From Cryptomeria japonica (taxonomy: Eukaryota; Streptophyta; Pinopsida; Cupressales; Cupressaceae), in the NCBI RefSeq assembly GCF_030272615.1, contig NC_081407.1, positions 142,296,897-142,360,896 on the forward strand: a DNA stretch of 64,000 nucleotides. Direction: 5' to 3'. Made by a program: the position numbers and the translations under genes. This document shows, piece by piece, positions 45,421 to 58,236 of this stretch. Below the pieces are notes generated by a model. The model saw only the letters and a list, made by a program, of their open reading frames with translations, ran no database searches and was not told where the DNA came from. Within the stretch, counting starts at the first letter, position 1; every line of letters starts with the position of its first letter.

Positions 45421-46865
45421 TGTTGGCATTTTGAGTTTGTTGGTATTTTGCATCAAGATTGCATTAATGATATGTTGTCATTGATGCCAACTGAACTGGT
45501 AAATGGTATTCATGTTATTGCTGATATTGTTGTTTTTTATATTGGCTAGTAACCAGTAAGAAGAGATTTGTGGAAGATGTTGTAAACTTGTATGTTAAGT
45601 TTGTGAGTTGAACTAGTGTAAAGGGTTAAACCTTTCTATGTAATGTAACCGGTAAACCCTATCCATTGTTAAACCCTAAAAGACCAAGTTTGATGGTTTG
45701 TTATCTGATAAGCGGTAATGATGGAGACACGTGTGATCATTTGATTAAGGAGATATTCAAATCGTTTTGGCGGGTTTTTTCTTGTCTAGGGAAGAAGCAA
45801 AGTGGATTGCATCTAATTCACAATGCGTGATGAGTTACAAAATCCAATAGAGCGGTGATCATGGAGTGGTTGAAATTGTCTTGAAGAATGTGAAGAGATT
45901 GTCATAATTTCTAACGGTCAAGATTGTACCAACTTGTTTGTAATCTTGATGATGAGAATTAGGTTTTTGGTATGTTACCGACCTAATTGATTTCTATTTA
46001 AGGTCGATGAAGTTGTTTGTTAAGGTTGTTGGCAAGGTTGGTAGAAAACCTCTTGAGTGTATAGTTAACAAACCGGTGAATGGATCTGCACTTTGAGTGA
46101 AGGCAAACTGAAGGCTATAGAAGGATATGATCAAGCAAAAGTAGTGCTATCCAGACAAATCAACTAAACTATTGTTTTCTAACAATTACACCAGAAGTTA
46201 AATCCCTTAACCAATTAAGCTCTAACAAGCTCGGTTACTCATTAAATCCTCTAACAAGGTGGTCCATTAGTTTGGATTCTTAAATACTCCAGCGAGGTTA
46301 CTCCTAACAGGGTATTGTGCTTCTGACAAGGCATATTTGTAAATCCCTTAATCGGGTATTCCTAACCGAATTAGTTCTTGACAGGACTTATTATAAAACT
46401 CTATCAGGCTTTGGCTCCTAATAGGGCGAATTTCGAAAGAGTTTAGATAGCTATCCTTGTGAGTCTCATCTCACCATGGTTTTTACCTATTTGGGTTTTC
46501 CATGTATAAACATTTGTGTCAAGTGGTGAATGCTTTTGTGGTTGTGATATTATTTGTTTATTTGGTTAATCTTTGATAAGGCATGTTAAGTAGAAGCATT
46601 AAGAGATGAATATGTTGAGTTGTGATTAAGCATTGTTGATATTCATGAGATTGAAGTTGTTTACTATTAAATTTGTCATAACAGTTAAACCAGTTGATGT
46701 CAAGTATTCTTATGAATATTGATCTTGACTGAGATATGATTATTTTGTTTGACTGAGTTTGAGTTTGGGAACTTTGTATCGGTTTTTTAGTATATTGATT
46801 CACCCCCCCCCCCCCTCCCCCCTCTCAGTATTCTACTAGATACTTATTCTTTCATCATACCATCA
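45421..46865 (+). repeat. 5' LTR of copia G (1,445 bp)
   Basis: Matches 51359-52794 along its whole length with scattered substitutions. A C-homopolymer lies at 46803-46815. Confidence 0.93.
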
Positions 46866-46936
46866 ATTGGTATTAGAGTGTCTCAGGTCCTCTTAATCTA
46901 AAAGCCTAACAGCTTGAGGAAAAGATCTTGTAGAAC

Positions 46937-47905
46937 ATGATGAAGAAATAAGGTCTAAAGTTCAACAATGATAACTATAGAATATGGAGTGACGGAATGA
47001 AGATTTACATTAAGAGTCTTGGTAGTCAGTATTGGGAGCATATAGAAAATAAGTATACTACACCTACTGGACCTCTGACTGGTGATCAGAAGAAAGAACA
47101 ACAAGAAAATCACCAGGCACTAGAAGCTATTATCAGTTCCATGTCCAATGTTGAATATGTAGATGTTCATGGTCTTGAAACTGCATATGAAGTACGGAAG
47201 AAACTAGAAGAGATTTATAGCGGTGATGAACATGTTAAGATTGCCAAAGAGGAGAGTCTAAGAGGCAAGTTTGATGACATGAGAATGTCTGAAGATGAGA
47301 ATATCCAGCAGTATGGTCAAAGGATTAAAGAGATAGTTGGTGAGATAAAGAGTGCGGGAGGGAAAGTGGAAGATGCCACAGTAATCAGTAAGGTACTAAG
47401 AACCTTGCTACCGGTCTATGCTATCCGAGTTGCAGCTATTCAGGAGCTGAAATCCATTGATAAGACAAAGGTAACTCTTGACTCTATTATTGGCAAACTT
47501 ACTGCTTTTGAACTAAATGGCTATGATGGTAGTGTACAGAAATTGGAATCTGCATTTAGAGCTTTTGTCTCTAACCCATATGTGAGAAGAAGTAGAGATA
47601 TCGGCCATAACTATGAATCTAGACCCAGCAAAGATGTTGAAGATGAAGATAGCTTAGTAGAACTTGAAGCATTGTTGGCAAAATGACTGCCTAAAGGCAC
47701 TGGTAAATATAGAGGTAAGCTACCTTTAAAATGTTTTGCATGCAACAAGATTGGTCATATAGCAATAAATTGCCCTAATGGTGAAAATGAATACAAGAGA
47801 GAAAAATTTAAGAAATACAAGGGTAAAGGCAAGAGAGATTGTCTTGTAGCTATTGACAATGGTGTTACTGATAATGATGATGCTAGTGAGGTATTGTGTT
47901 TGTAG
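46937..47905 (+). pseudogene. Copia G Gag
   Basis: Capsid-nucleocapsid precursor. The probable start is ATG 46937, with a stop four codons later; the open part begins at 46997. The UBN2-type Gag core spans WEHIENKYTTPTGPL to LTAFELNGYDGS. After a TGA at 47684, the same frame continues to the zinc knuckle CFACNKIGHIAINC (about 47734-47775) and ends at TAG 47905. Only two stops separate this from an open Gag, so decay is moderate. Confidence 0.9.
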
Positions 47906-50900
47906 CAATTAAGGAAGAAATATCATATCAGAAGGCACTAGTATCCAAAATGGATAACTCTGATGATTGGATCATTGATAGTGGTTGTTCACATCACATG
48001 ACTGGTGATCGGAGCAATTTATTTCCCTAAAGGAATTTGATGGCGGTGTTGTCAGATTTGGCAATGACTCACCCTGTATGGTTAAAGGTAAGGGAGTTAT
48101 TTCTCTTAATGGGAAAAGAAGTGCTAACGATGTTTATTGGGTTGAAAGCCTAAAGCACAATCTTTTAGTGTGGCACAACTTAATGATAGAGGATACCCAC
48201 TGGAATTCAGAAATGGTATATGCAAAATCTTTGACAATAAAGGAGAATTGATTGCAACCGGTAAACAGACCAGAGGTAATCTATTTCATCTCAATCCTAA
48301 AGTTAGCAACTGTTTGATTGCAAAAATAGATGATAGTTGGCTTTGGCATAGGAGATTTTGTCATTATTAATTTTGACAAAATTATTAAAGTAAGCAAGTC
48401 TAAGACAGTAAGAGGTCTGCCTCAGCTAGACAAACCGATTAATGCTCTTTGTAAAGAATGTCAACTAGGAAAGATGACTTCTTCAACTTTTAAGAGCAAG
48501 TCCTTCTCAGCAGAGCACTTGTTAGATTTGGTTCATACATATCTATGTGGACCAATAAGAACAAGAAGCATTCAAGGTGACAGATTCTTTATGATCTTCA
48601 TTGGTGATTGTTCAAGGATGATGTGGATCACATTCTTGAAGGATAAAAATGAAGCTTTTGGTAAATTTAAGGAATTCAGAGCCTTAGCTGAGAAAGAGAG
48701 TGGCAAAAAGATAAAATGTCTAAGAACATATCAAGGTGGTGAATTCACTTCTACAGAGTTCACTAGATATTGTGATGATAGTGGTATCAAGTGGCAGCTT
48801 TCTGCACAAAAAACACCACAGCAGAATGGTATAGCAGAAAGAAACAACCGGTCAATGGTTGAAGCTGCTAGGACTATGTTGATACAAGGTAGTGTATCAA
48901 AAACATTTTGGAAAGAAGTTGTAAGTACAGCTGTGTACACAATGGACCGAGTTCTGGTAAAAAGAGGTAAGGACAAGACCCCATATGAGTACTGGTATGG
49001 GAGATCACCTAATGTTAGCTATTTTAAAATATTTGGTAGCAAATGTTTTATTAAAAGAGGTGATTGCATAAGCAAATTTGAAGCTAAGAGTGATGAAGGC
49101 ATATTTCTTGGCTATTCTACCAAGAGTAAGACCTATAAATGCTTCAACAACCAGACATAGAAAATTGTTGAAAGTGTTGATGTTCGTGTAGATGAATGTC
49201 CTGAAATTGTAGAAGGAACTAGTTCTGAGAAGAAGGTTATTTTGGAACCTGAAACTGTTAAATCAGAAACCAGTAAAGAAAACCCCGATGAACTTGTTCA
49301 ACCAGAACAAATAAATTTAGAGGAAGATGACAATGATGAAGTTGAACCTAAAGAGAATGAACATGTTATTCCTAGGTATGTGAGACTGAATCATAGTCCT
49401 GAACAAATAATTGGGGATAAGGATGTTGGAGTACTAACTAGAAGGAGAATAAGAGAGAACTCTTGCATGATATCCACCTTTGAACCTAGAAGTGCTAAAG
49501 AGGCATTTGGTGATGATCATCGGGTGGAAGCTATGGAGGAAGAGTTAGATCAAACTGAGAAGAACAACACTTGGACCCTGTTACCCCGACCGATGAACAA
49601 GAATGTTATAGGTACTAAATGGGTGCTCATAAACAAGTTAAATGAAGATGGTGTTGTGGTTCGGAATAAGGCGAGATTAGTATGCAAAGGTTATACACAA
49701 GAAGAAGGAGAAGACTATGGAGAAACTTTTGCACCAGTGCAAGACTGGAAGGTGTCAAAACATTGCTTGCATTTGCAGCTCATAAAAAGTTCAAGGTATA
49801 CCAGATGGATGTTAAGTCTGCATTCTTGAATGGGATACTAGAAGAAGAGGTCTATATAGAGCAGCCTGATGGTTATGCATTGATAGATAAGGAAGACATG
49901 GTATGCAAATTGCATAAAGCCTTGTATGGATTAAAGAAGGCACCTAGAGCATGGTATGGATGACTTCATACTCATTTGACGAAGATAGGCTTTACTAGAA
50001 CCAGTGATGACAACAACATTTATCTCAAGTCTAAAGGAGATGAAATACTGGTTAGTTAAGTATTTGTAGATGACATTATATTTGCAGGTAATGATGACAT
50101 GAGTAATTATTTTGCAGATGTAATGAAAAATGAATTTGAGATGTCATTGGTAGGGGAAATAAAAAATTCCATAGGCTTACAAATACAACAGATGAAGAAT
50201 GGTATTTTCATTACTCAATCCAAGTATGTGAAAGAGGTTTTGAAGACTTTTGGTATGAGTAACTGTAAACCAGTTGGAACCCCAATGGTTGCAGGTTGTA
50301 AATTGTCCAAGGAAGATGCATCTAAGTCTGTAGATGAAAAGGAATACAGGTCAATGATTGGCAAACTACACTATGTTGTTCACAGTCGACCGGATATTGC
50401 CCATGCAGTTGGTATTGTTGCTAGATTTCATAAGAATCCAAAGGAGGCACATCTGATGGCAACTAAGAGAATTTTTAGATATCTGAAAGGTATTGTTGAC
50501 TATGGGTTATGGTATCCATATGGTGGAAATTTTGACTTAAAAACATACACAGATGCTGATTGGGCAGGAAACATTGATGATCGGAAAAGTACTACCAGTG
50601 GAGCATTCTTTTTAGGAGGAAGGCTAGTCTCTTGGAGTAGTAAAAAGCATAGTTGCACTTCACAATCTACTGTTGAAGCTGAGTATGTAGCAGCTTATAT
50701 GAATTGCACACAAGCTATGTGGATGAGGCACATTTTGGAAGGTTTGAAGATAGAAACCTTAGAACCTATAAAGATTTTGTGTGATAATACAAGTGTAATA
50801 AACATTTCAAAAAATGTCGTTTTACACGCAAGGACTAAGCACATTGAATTGAAATATCACTTATTGAGGGAAAAAGTTCAAAGTAAAGATGTTATCTTGG

Positions 50901-50980
50901 AGCATGTTTCTACCAAGGAGTAGCTTTCAGATATCTTTACCAAACCTCTGCCTAAGACCACTTTCGAGTATCTTAGAAGT
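47905..50980 (+). pseudogene. Copia G Pol (protease, integrase, RT, RNase H)
   Basis: Protease WIIDSGCSHHMTGD (about 47970). Gag-pre-integrase WLWHRRFCHYNFDKI (48340). Integrase with FIGDCSRMMWITFL and PQQNGIAERNNRSMVE; the second catalytic Asp is replaced (LRTYQGGEF instead of LRTDxGGEF). RT with GTKWVLINKLNEDG, YQMDVKSAFLNGILEEEVY, KALYGLKKAPRAWY and FVDDIIFAGN (Tyr changed to Phe, with a stop three codons before). RNase H with YTDADWAGNIDDRKSTTSG, SQSTVEAEYVAA and TKHIELKYHLLRE, then DIFTKPLPK after a stop at 50921. Frameshifts lie near 48010, 48165, 48365 and 49755; stops near 49157, 49963 and 50057. Confidence 0.93.
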
Positions 50981-51358
50981 CAATTGGGGGTTGTCCCTCT
51001 TCATGAAGTTAGTTAAGCATGATGTTGATTGCATTAGTCCCTGAACCACTTGTAGAATCTTATATGGCTTGATGAAGGAGTGGATGTATTCCACAAGGGG
51101 AGCATCAACACTACAGTGAGAGCAGAATTACATGTTTTACTTTCTCTTTGGCATTGTTGTCAAAGAGGGAGAAGAATTATGTGATTGGGGAGAAGAATTA
51201 TGTGTCTGATTAAGTGAACCAGTGGCAGGCTGAAGACATACAGAGCAAGGTGAATATTTGGTAATGTAAACCAGGATTCCTATTCACCAATCTCATCAAT
51301 CTCGACAACAATCAGAGGTGTTGATATTTGTATTTCCATCAATGCCAAAGGGGGAGAT

Positions 51359-52794
51359 TGTTGGCATTTTGAGTTTGTTGGTATTTTGCATCAAGATTGC
51401 ATTAATGATGTGTTGTCATTGATGTCAATTGAACCGGTAAATGGTATTCATGTTATTGTTGATATTGTTGTTTTTTTATATTGGCTACTAACCTGTAAGA
51501 AGAGATTTGTGGAAGATGTTGTAAACCTGTATATTAAGTTTGTGAGTTGAACTGGTGTAAAGGGTTAAACCTTTCTATGTAATGTAAATGATAAACCCTA
51601 TCAGTTGTTAAACCCTAACCGACCAAGTTTGATGGTTTGTTATCTGATAAGCGGTAATGATGGAGACACGTGTGATCATTTGATTAAGGAGATATTCAAA
51701 TCATTTTGGTGCATTTGTTCTTGTCTAGGGAAGGAGCAAAGTGGATTGCATCTAATGCATAGTGTGTGATGAGTTACAAAGTCCAATAGAGCGGTGATCA
51801 TAGAGCGGTTGAAATTGTCTTGAAGAATGTGAAGAGATTGTCATAATTTCTAACGGTCGAGATTGTACTGACTTGTTTGTAATCTCGATGATGAGAATTA
51901 GGTTTTTGTTGTGTTACCGACCTAATTGATTTCTATTTAAGGTCGATGGAGTTGTTTGTTAAGGTTGTTGGCAAGGTTGGTAGAAAACCTATTGAGTGTA
52001 TAGTTGCCAAACTGGTGAATGGATCTGCACTTTGAGTGAAGGTAGACTGAAGGTTATAGAAGGATTTGATCAAGCAAAAGTAGTGTTATTTAGACAAATC
52101 AACTAAATTGTTATTTTCTAACAATTACAACAGAAGTTAAATCCCTTAACCCAGTAAGCTCTAACAAGCTTGGTTACTCATTAAATCCTCTAACAAGGTG
52201 GTCCATTAGTTTGGATTCTTAAATCCTCTAGCGAGGTTACTCCTAACAGGGTATTGTGCTTCTGACAAGGCATATTTGTAAATCCCTTAACCGGGTGATT
52301 CCTAACCGGAATTAGTTCTTAACAGGACTTATTGTAAAGCTCTAACAGGCTTTGGCTCCTAACAGGGCAAACTTCGAAAGAGTTCAGATAGCTATCCTTG
52401 TGAGTCTCATCTCACCATGGTTTTTACCTATTTGGGTTATCCACGTACGAACATTTGTGTCAAGTGGTGAATGCTTTTGTGGTTGTGATCTTATTTGTTG
52501 ATTTGGTTAATCTTTGGTAAGGCATGTTAAGTAGAAGCATTAAGAGATGAATATGTTGAGTTATGATTAAGCATTGTTGATATTCATGAGATTGAAGTTG
52601 TTTACTGTTAAAGTTGTCATAACAGTTAAACCGATTGATGTCAAGTATTCTTATGAATATTGATCTTGACTGAGATGTGATTACTTTGTTTGACTGAGTT
52701 TGAGTTTGGGAACTTTGTATCAGTTTTTCAGTATACATATTCACCCCCCCATCTCAGTATTCTACCAGATACTTATTCTTTCATCATACCATCA
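51359..52794 (+). repeat. 3' LTR of copia G (1,436 bp)
   Basis: Preceded by the polypurine tract at 51347-51358. The non-coding stretch 50985-51346 between RNase H and this LTR holds no gene. Confidence 0.93.
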
Positions 52795-53751
52795 GAATAT
52801 TTTTTTGTTGGGCCACACATCTTCTCTGGTGGTCTACATTATGCTTTGGTAGTTGGTTGTGTCTGAGATCAGTCTTTGAGAAGCGATTATGTTATTTGTA
52901 GTCAACTTGTTGTGTTCCTGTGATTGTGAATGGTTTGAATCTATTCCTTTTAGGTTGGAATACATTTTGACGATGCTTTATTATGTTGTTGAGGCCAACT
53001 ATGTATTGGGATGTTATACAACCTATTTTGGTGAAATTGTGTTATGTTTTACTTGGTCGACTTATTCCTTGTCACACATTTTGCCTATTGGGTCCTATCT
53101 AGTTGACCTAATAGAAGATTTTGGTTGATGCGAAGGATATATACAAGAAATAAAATATTTGTGGATTTATAGATATAGGATCATGTGATGATTGAATAAT
53201 GTGAATATCAGAGTTAATGTGTAGTTTATGAAGTGTGCTAAGTCTGTGTGACATAATTAGTTTTGTGCTTCAAAGAGGACTGAAATAACAACATTTGAGA
53301 TGTATCTTCTATAATAGTTCAACCTGTGTTATTCATTGCAATATTGTGATGATTTTGATGTTTTATCTTTCTCTAAAGAAGTGATCTCCAGCTCACAAGT
53401 CCTTGTATCTTGCCCTAGGGTAGTGTGCCTTAGCCTGCAAGTCCATGTGGCAATGTGCCCAAAATAAATATTGTAACAATTGTTTATATATTATTATTTG
53501 ATGCTCACCGTGATTTTTCCCTCATTGGGTTTTCCTCATAAAAATTATAGTGTCTTTGTGTGGTGCCTACTTTATTTTGTTCTTTACTACTGTAAATCTG
53601 ATTTTAATGTTTCAAAGACCAATGAATGAATGAATTATAGTATATGCTTATTCAGTCCCCCTCAACAATTGGGTGTGTTCAACAACTGGTAACAGATCAA
53701 GGTTCCTAAAGCAATACTCTAACAACTGAGATAGATCCTGCATTTGAACAC

Positions 53752-54860
53752 ATGGGGTCTAGAGTGAACCTCATTAGAAGGACTAGTTAAAAAATAGATT
53801 TGGAGGACATGAATCCTGAAGAATGGGATATTGATCTTGCTAATGGATAATTAGATTTTGATGAAGAACTCAAAACCATACCTAATGATCTGGATGATGT
53901 CAAAGCTAAGTGCAAAAAACATCAGGACCATCTTACCATAGAAGAAAGGTTGATTGATAGGCAAAAGACTCAAATTGCAGAAAACAATTAAACCAAGAGA
54001 TATGTTGACAAGTTTAAAAGGGCAATAGATGATATAATCAATTTGAATATTCAAATTGAATAAGGAAAGAGGACTATTGATTGCCTTGAATCCAAGCTAC
54101 ACAAAAAGTCTACTAAATGCACAAAACTTGAGGAAGATGTGGTTGCCTTGAGAAAGGAGTTGAAGGATGCAAAAGAAAAAATTGAAAAGGTATTGAAACA
54201 TATAGGTGGTAGTAAAATGCTTGATGAAATGCTCAGTATGCATAAGTCACTTAAATATAAGAGAGGTCTTGGCTTTGAACAAGGAGAATGCTCTAATACT
54301 GATAAGGGAAAAGAAAAAGTGCCAGATGAACTCAAGAAGGCAGGAGGCGACATGAATAACTTACCTGAAGTTCGAAGCAAAATAAGAACTTCAACAAGTT
54401 TGTACCTAATCAAGTTGCTTGAAAACTAGGTATTCTCAATCCTTTAATAGAAATTGTTTTGCTTGCAATAAGTTTGGACATAAAATCATTGAATGTAAAA
54501 GCAAGATTAATCAAAACTCATATAGGGATTCAATATCTCAACCATTTAATGCTCAGTGTTTTGCTTGCAATAAATATGGTCATAAAGCTAATGAATGTAG
54601 AAGTGGAATGGTAAGGAATAACTTCATGAATACAAATAATGCTAGAAGTGTTCAATCTTTCAATAGTCACTATTATGCCTATAAAAAATTTGGTCATAAC
54701 ACTGTTGAGTGTAGATCTAATATGTGATGAAGTGGACATGGTCCAAAATATGGTCCTACATGTTACAATTGCAATTAACAAGGACACATTTCTAGATTTA
54801 TGTAGAAGGAGGAATGTCAAGTCCTCTGCCCCACCGAAGAATATTGAGGTTGAGTAAGAA
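53752..54860 (+). pseudogene. Copia J Gag with long coiled coil and up to four zinc knuckles
   Basis: It begins about 55 bp after the primer site (ATG 53752, MGSRVNLIRRTS then stop). The frame, with four stops, gives a Lys/Glu-rich coiled coil (KCTKLEEDVVALRKELKDAK, about 54110-54200) and the copia Gag signature LDEMLSMHKSLKYKRGLGFE. After a frame change at about 54420 there are zinc knuckles CFACNKFGHKIIEC and CFACNKYGHKANEC, a degraded YAYKKFGHNTVEC, and a fourth broken one (CYNCN then stop, QGHISRF). The capsid part seems deleted, since the ATG-to-coiled-coil distance is short. No J pol is present; element E is inserted 170 bp further on. Confidence 0.75.
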
Positions 54861-54904
54861 AAGAAGAATATGAAGGAACAATAGGTAAAGAAATTTGAAG
54901 GGAG

Positions 54905-55031
54905 TAAAATGAGATAGCATTATCTAAGGGGGATATTTCGTTCTAGAATCTATCAAACCCTTTGTAAAGAAAACATGTTGAAATAGTCAGCATATTGGAA
55001 GAGAAGATTAGGTGTACGTTAAATGAGATAG
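54905..55031 (+). repeat. Direct repeat, left unit plus start of second unit (E lies between)
   Basis: GAGATAGCATTATCTAAGGGGG...AGAATCTATCAAAC (54911-54957) recurs as GAGATAG (55025-55031) plus CATTACTTAAGGGGGGG...AGAATCTATAAAAC (61116-61156). It is a tandem duplication of about 50 bp with a 112-bp period, now split by element E. The G-runs look like a polypurine tract. Confidence 0.6.
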
Positions 55032-56698
55032 TGTTGGTGTAAATAATTATTCATCATGGATATTATTACACCTTACTTAAGTTTACTTAGGAAATGCATT
55101 TCATAGTAGTTTGGGTATGAGACACTTGGGTGTTTGTGCCACATTGGGATAGTGTGTGTAGAAGAATTTCCACCTTTTGTGGACTTATCTTGTTGTTACA
55201 TTCCACATTCAGTGGGTGATCCACCTCACGTGGAATATTATATTGTTTCTCCTACCTACCCACACCTATTTCCTACCTACCCTTATTTCTAATTGAGCCA
55301 CATCTCATGTTTGTGTTCTCACATATCCATATAGCCTTGCCTATATAAGCAGACTCATATTCATTATATGTAACGATTGATGATCCAGTTGATTAGTATT
55401 TTCATCTTGATAGAATATAGTTTATATCTATCTGTAAAGCGGAAAAATCGAACCCTAGTTGTTCTCCCCTCCCCAACTCCAAGGAGAGAGAAGGGAGGTC
55501 ACTAGGGTTGATGGTTTTCACTTAGGAGAGACTTTACATTCAAAAGAGGGGTTGAAACCCACAAGATCCAATCCCACACAATGCAGGATTGGATTCTAAA
55601 TGAGTTTCAAGGGTTAAGACATCAAGGATACCCTCTTTTGTAAAGAATGCAGATAGAATGATTGAACTAGGAATGCATGTAAAGTAGGAAAGATTCGCTT
55701 ATAAACAGAGATAGGGATACGGGATGAAGCTGCAGACCTGGAATTAGCAGTAAAATGTCGAGACAATGTTGTTCTGCAAATTTGAGCGAAAGTTGACGGG
55801 ACGATGGCGCCCGGAGTGCACACGGTCCTCCGAAAAATCCATGAAACGAAGGGGGATCTGTTCGTCTCTGCACAAGGATTCCAGATCTTCAATTACAGCC
55901 GCGTACCTACAAACCTACACACAGAAAAGAGAGGACGATTGGGGGGTTAGGGATTAGGGGTTTGCCTTTAGGTCAAACTTTGGTTTTGGAATTAACCAAG
56001 AAATGAGAATGCTGTAAATGTAAATGTTTGTAGTGTAAACAAATACTAATACCTTGTTATAAGAATGTTTGTATTCTTACATGCGAAGGTGTAATATATG
56101 TTGTATGTTGTATGTTGTAAATGATCTCCTCTTCAATGGTTGAATCCTTGTCTTGAATGCAACACCTAGCCTTGAATGGAGACTTAGAATGCTCAATTGC
56201 TTGAAGGAATGCTTGAATGCTTGAATGTTTTGAATGTTTGAATATCGCTTCCACTTCTTGCTCTTGCTTATTTTCTTCCTCCCTTTCTAGGAGAGGAAAA
56301 GTAGTTTATATACTTGTCAATTAGGGTTGAGAGACTGATTTTTCCGACCTTAGGCTGACCTAGAAACAATATTTTCCAATTTGCAAACTTCAAGACTCGA
56401 TGCCCAAAAGGAGACCGGGCCCAAAATAGGGCCAGGGACCAAGGCGCTGGGCGCCATGGTCCCACCTCCCGGGATAGCAGGGTGCAAGGAGGGATCATGC
56501 CAAGGTGCAGAAATATGCAGTTTTTGATGTCACAAGCAGGTTTCGGGGTCTCCATTCAGGTTCAACGTTGCGCCGCCATCGTGAAGACCCAAATGCAATC
56601 GAAATTGCAAGCGTCACAATTTTAGGACGCTACACTATCATATATTTTGTCTCTCTATTGTATTTTTCATTGAGCCCTTGATTTTGGCAAAATCTCAC
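55032..56698 (+). repeat. 5' LTR of E, interrupted by F
   Basis: 55032-55432 plus 56635-56698. It matches 60668-61110 except for a run of about 18 bp (CAGTGGGTGATCC region, about 55209-55227) absent from the 3' LTR. Confidence 0.88.
55433..56634 (-). mobile_element. Solo LTR F of a gypsy-type element (1,202 bp)
   Basis: Starts TGTAGCGTCCTAAAATTGTG on the minus strand (56634) and ends CCGCTTTACA (55433). Perfect target duplication CTATC (55428-55432, 56635-56639) inside the E 5' LTR. A minus-strand TATA box GTATATAAACTAC lies near 56301-56313. No primer site or coding region, as expected for a solo LTR. Confidence 0.9.
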
Positions 56699-56712
56699 TT
56701 AGTATCAGATCC

Positions 56713-58228
56713 TATAGGGCTTCATTGATTAGTCTTTTGGAGACATTTTGGAGGCTTCAATTTTTGGATTTGGGGATCATTTTTTGGGGGCATCATACAA
56801 TGATTTGGACATCACGGTTGAGTCTGGGAGGCCGTTTCCATAAATTTTGACTATAAAGTTGACTATATTTGGTGAGAAATTTTTTTTCCCTATTTTGGCT
56901 ATAGTCGTACGGATTTCAATTTTTTTTTAAATATTATTTTCTGGAAAAAAATTGAAAAAAAAAATCAAAAAATTCTTTTGGGGGGTCCGCAGACCCCCCC
57001 CAAGGTCTTCGTACCTTGCTTCTGCGTACTCTACAGGTTGCAAGCCTGCCGACCCGTACACCGGTCGGCCCCCGTGTGAGCTCCCATCCTTCTCGGCGCC
57101 TCCTACCGGAACTCCTTCCTCTAGCCGCCAATGCTGCTCCCATGGTCTTCCAACCCCCGCCTTGACTATCGTGTCACCGTCTACCGAAATCCTCCGCCAG
57201 ACCCCCACCAGTCGCCGACCACCGCTGCAACCTTGCCAGCCGCCTTCCTCCCGCCGACCACCGTGCCTCCACACGTCTTCTTCCGCCGGCCACGCAGCCC
57301 CTGCCGCATGGACCACGTGGAACCCACCTGTCGGACACATCAACAACCTACCACACACCCTGACACGTCAACATCCATGTGCCACATCAACAAACACATC
57401 AGACTATCTATACATGCCACATCAGCATCCACATCAGATTCCGTACTGACACATCATTCGTATGGATGAATCATTTTTTGCCACGCCATCCGTCTGTACA
57501 GTACGGACGCCCAGTCAGCAAGGGAGGCGAAGTTTTGGCGACGGCCATACAATCATCAAATTTAAACGTACAGTTTGCTAACGTCAACATTTTTCAAAAA
57601 TTTTGCAGGCCCCTCTCATTGAGCTTTTCAGTTTTGCAGTTCAACTTTGGAAGGCCATAGCTCATTTTTGCTCCTTTTTTGGTGCTTTGAAATGGGCTAT
57701 AATTTCGTGCTCTTCGTAGTGGTGGAAGAATTTTCTGATTTTGATGGACGAATTTTTCAGAAATTGCAAATGTTCATGATTGTACCTGTCTAATCCCCGA
57801 TTTTGCAACTTTAGAGGCTTCGTTTGGGGTCATACGACCTCCTTTTAAGGTGCCATTTTTTTTGAAAGTGCATATTTTTTCGTCTAATTTCATAATCTAC
57901 CATTTGTTTGTAGTGATTTTGAGTAGAAATTGTACTTTCAATATTTGGTCAATTTTGGCCTATTTGGTACTTACATTTTGCTTGGATCTCAGTTTAGATC
58001 ACTAGCAGTATTTGTTGAAGTCTCTTATATATCATTTTGAGAATTTGTAAATTGAAATCAGGAATCCACTTTGTCTTGTTTTGCAAGTGGGCCATTTTAT
58101 ACGCACTAAGTATAAAGTGCCAAATCACCATTTTGGGGGGGGGGGGGGGGGGGGGGGTTTCTTGATTGAGTATTTTGGGGGGGTGTCTTGTGTGATTATG
58201 CCTCTCTTTATCTTGTGTTTTTTCATTT
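56713..58228 (+). other. Leader region of E
   Basis: About 1.5 kb between primer site and Gag. It contains a GC-rich block (56985-57480; the Pro/Ser-rich frame 56952-57449 is probably not a gene), T-rich segments, and a G homopolymer of about 25 at 58134-58158. Confidence 0.6.
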
Positions 58229-58236
58229 TTGGTGCT

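Larger units (their letters stand above)
45421..52794 (+). mobile_element. Nearly complete Ty1/copia element G (7,374 bp)
   Basis: LTRs 45421-46865 and 51359-52794 (start TGTTGGCATT, end ATACCATCA), flanked by GAATG (45416-45420) and GAATA (52795-52799). A degraded primer site TGGTATTAGAGTG (46868-46880) follows the 5' LTR, and polypurine tract AAAGGGGGAGAT (51347-51358) precedes the 3' LTR. Gag, protease, integrase, RT and RNase H are in copia order with about ten stops or frameshifts. It is inserted in the J LTR. Confidence 0.95.
44603..53684 (+). repeat. 5' LTR of copia element J, split by element G
   Basis: Begins TGTTGGCAATG at 44603 and ends GTGTTCAACA at 53684. It is followed by a degraded initiator-Met primer site (TGGTAACAGATC, 53687-53698). 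Element G occupies 45421-52794, leaving an LTR of about 1.7 kb. No second copy of this LTR is in the window, so its limits rest on the terminal motifs and the primer site. Confidence 0.6.

Noticed and set aside
56952-57449. Pro/Ser-rich 165-codon ORF as a gene
   Set aside because: It lies in the GC-rich leader of E, overlaps long frames on the other strand, and has no recognisable domain.
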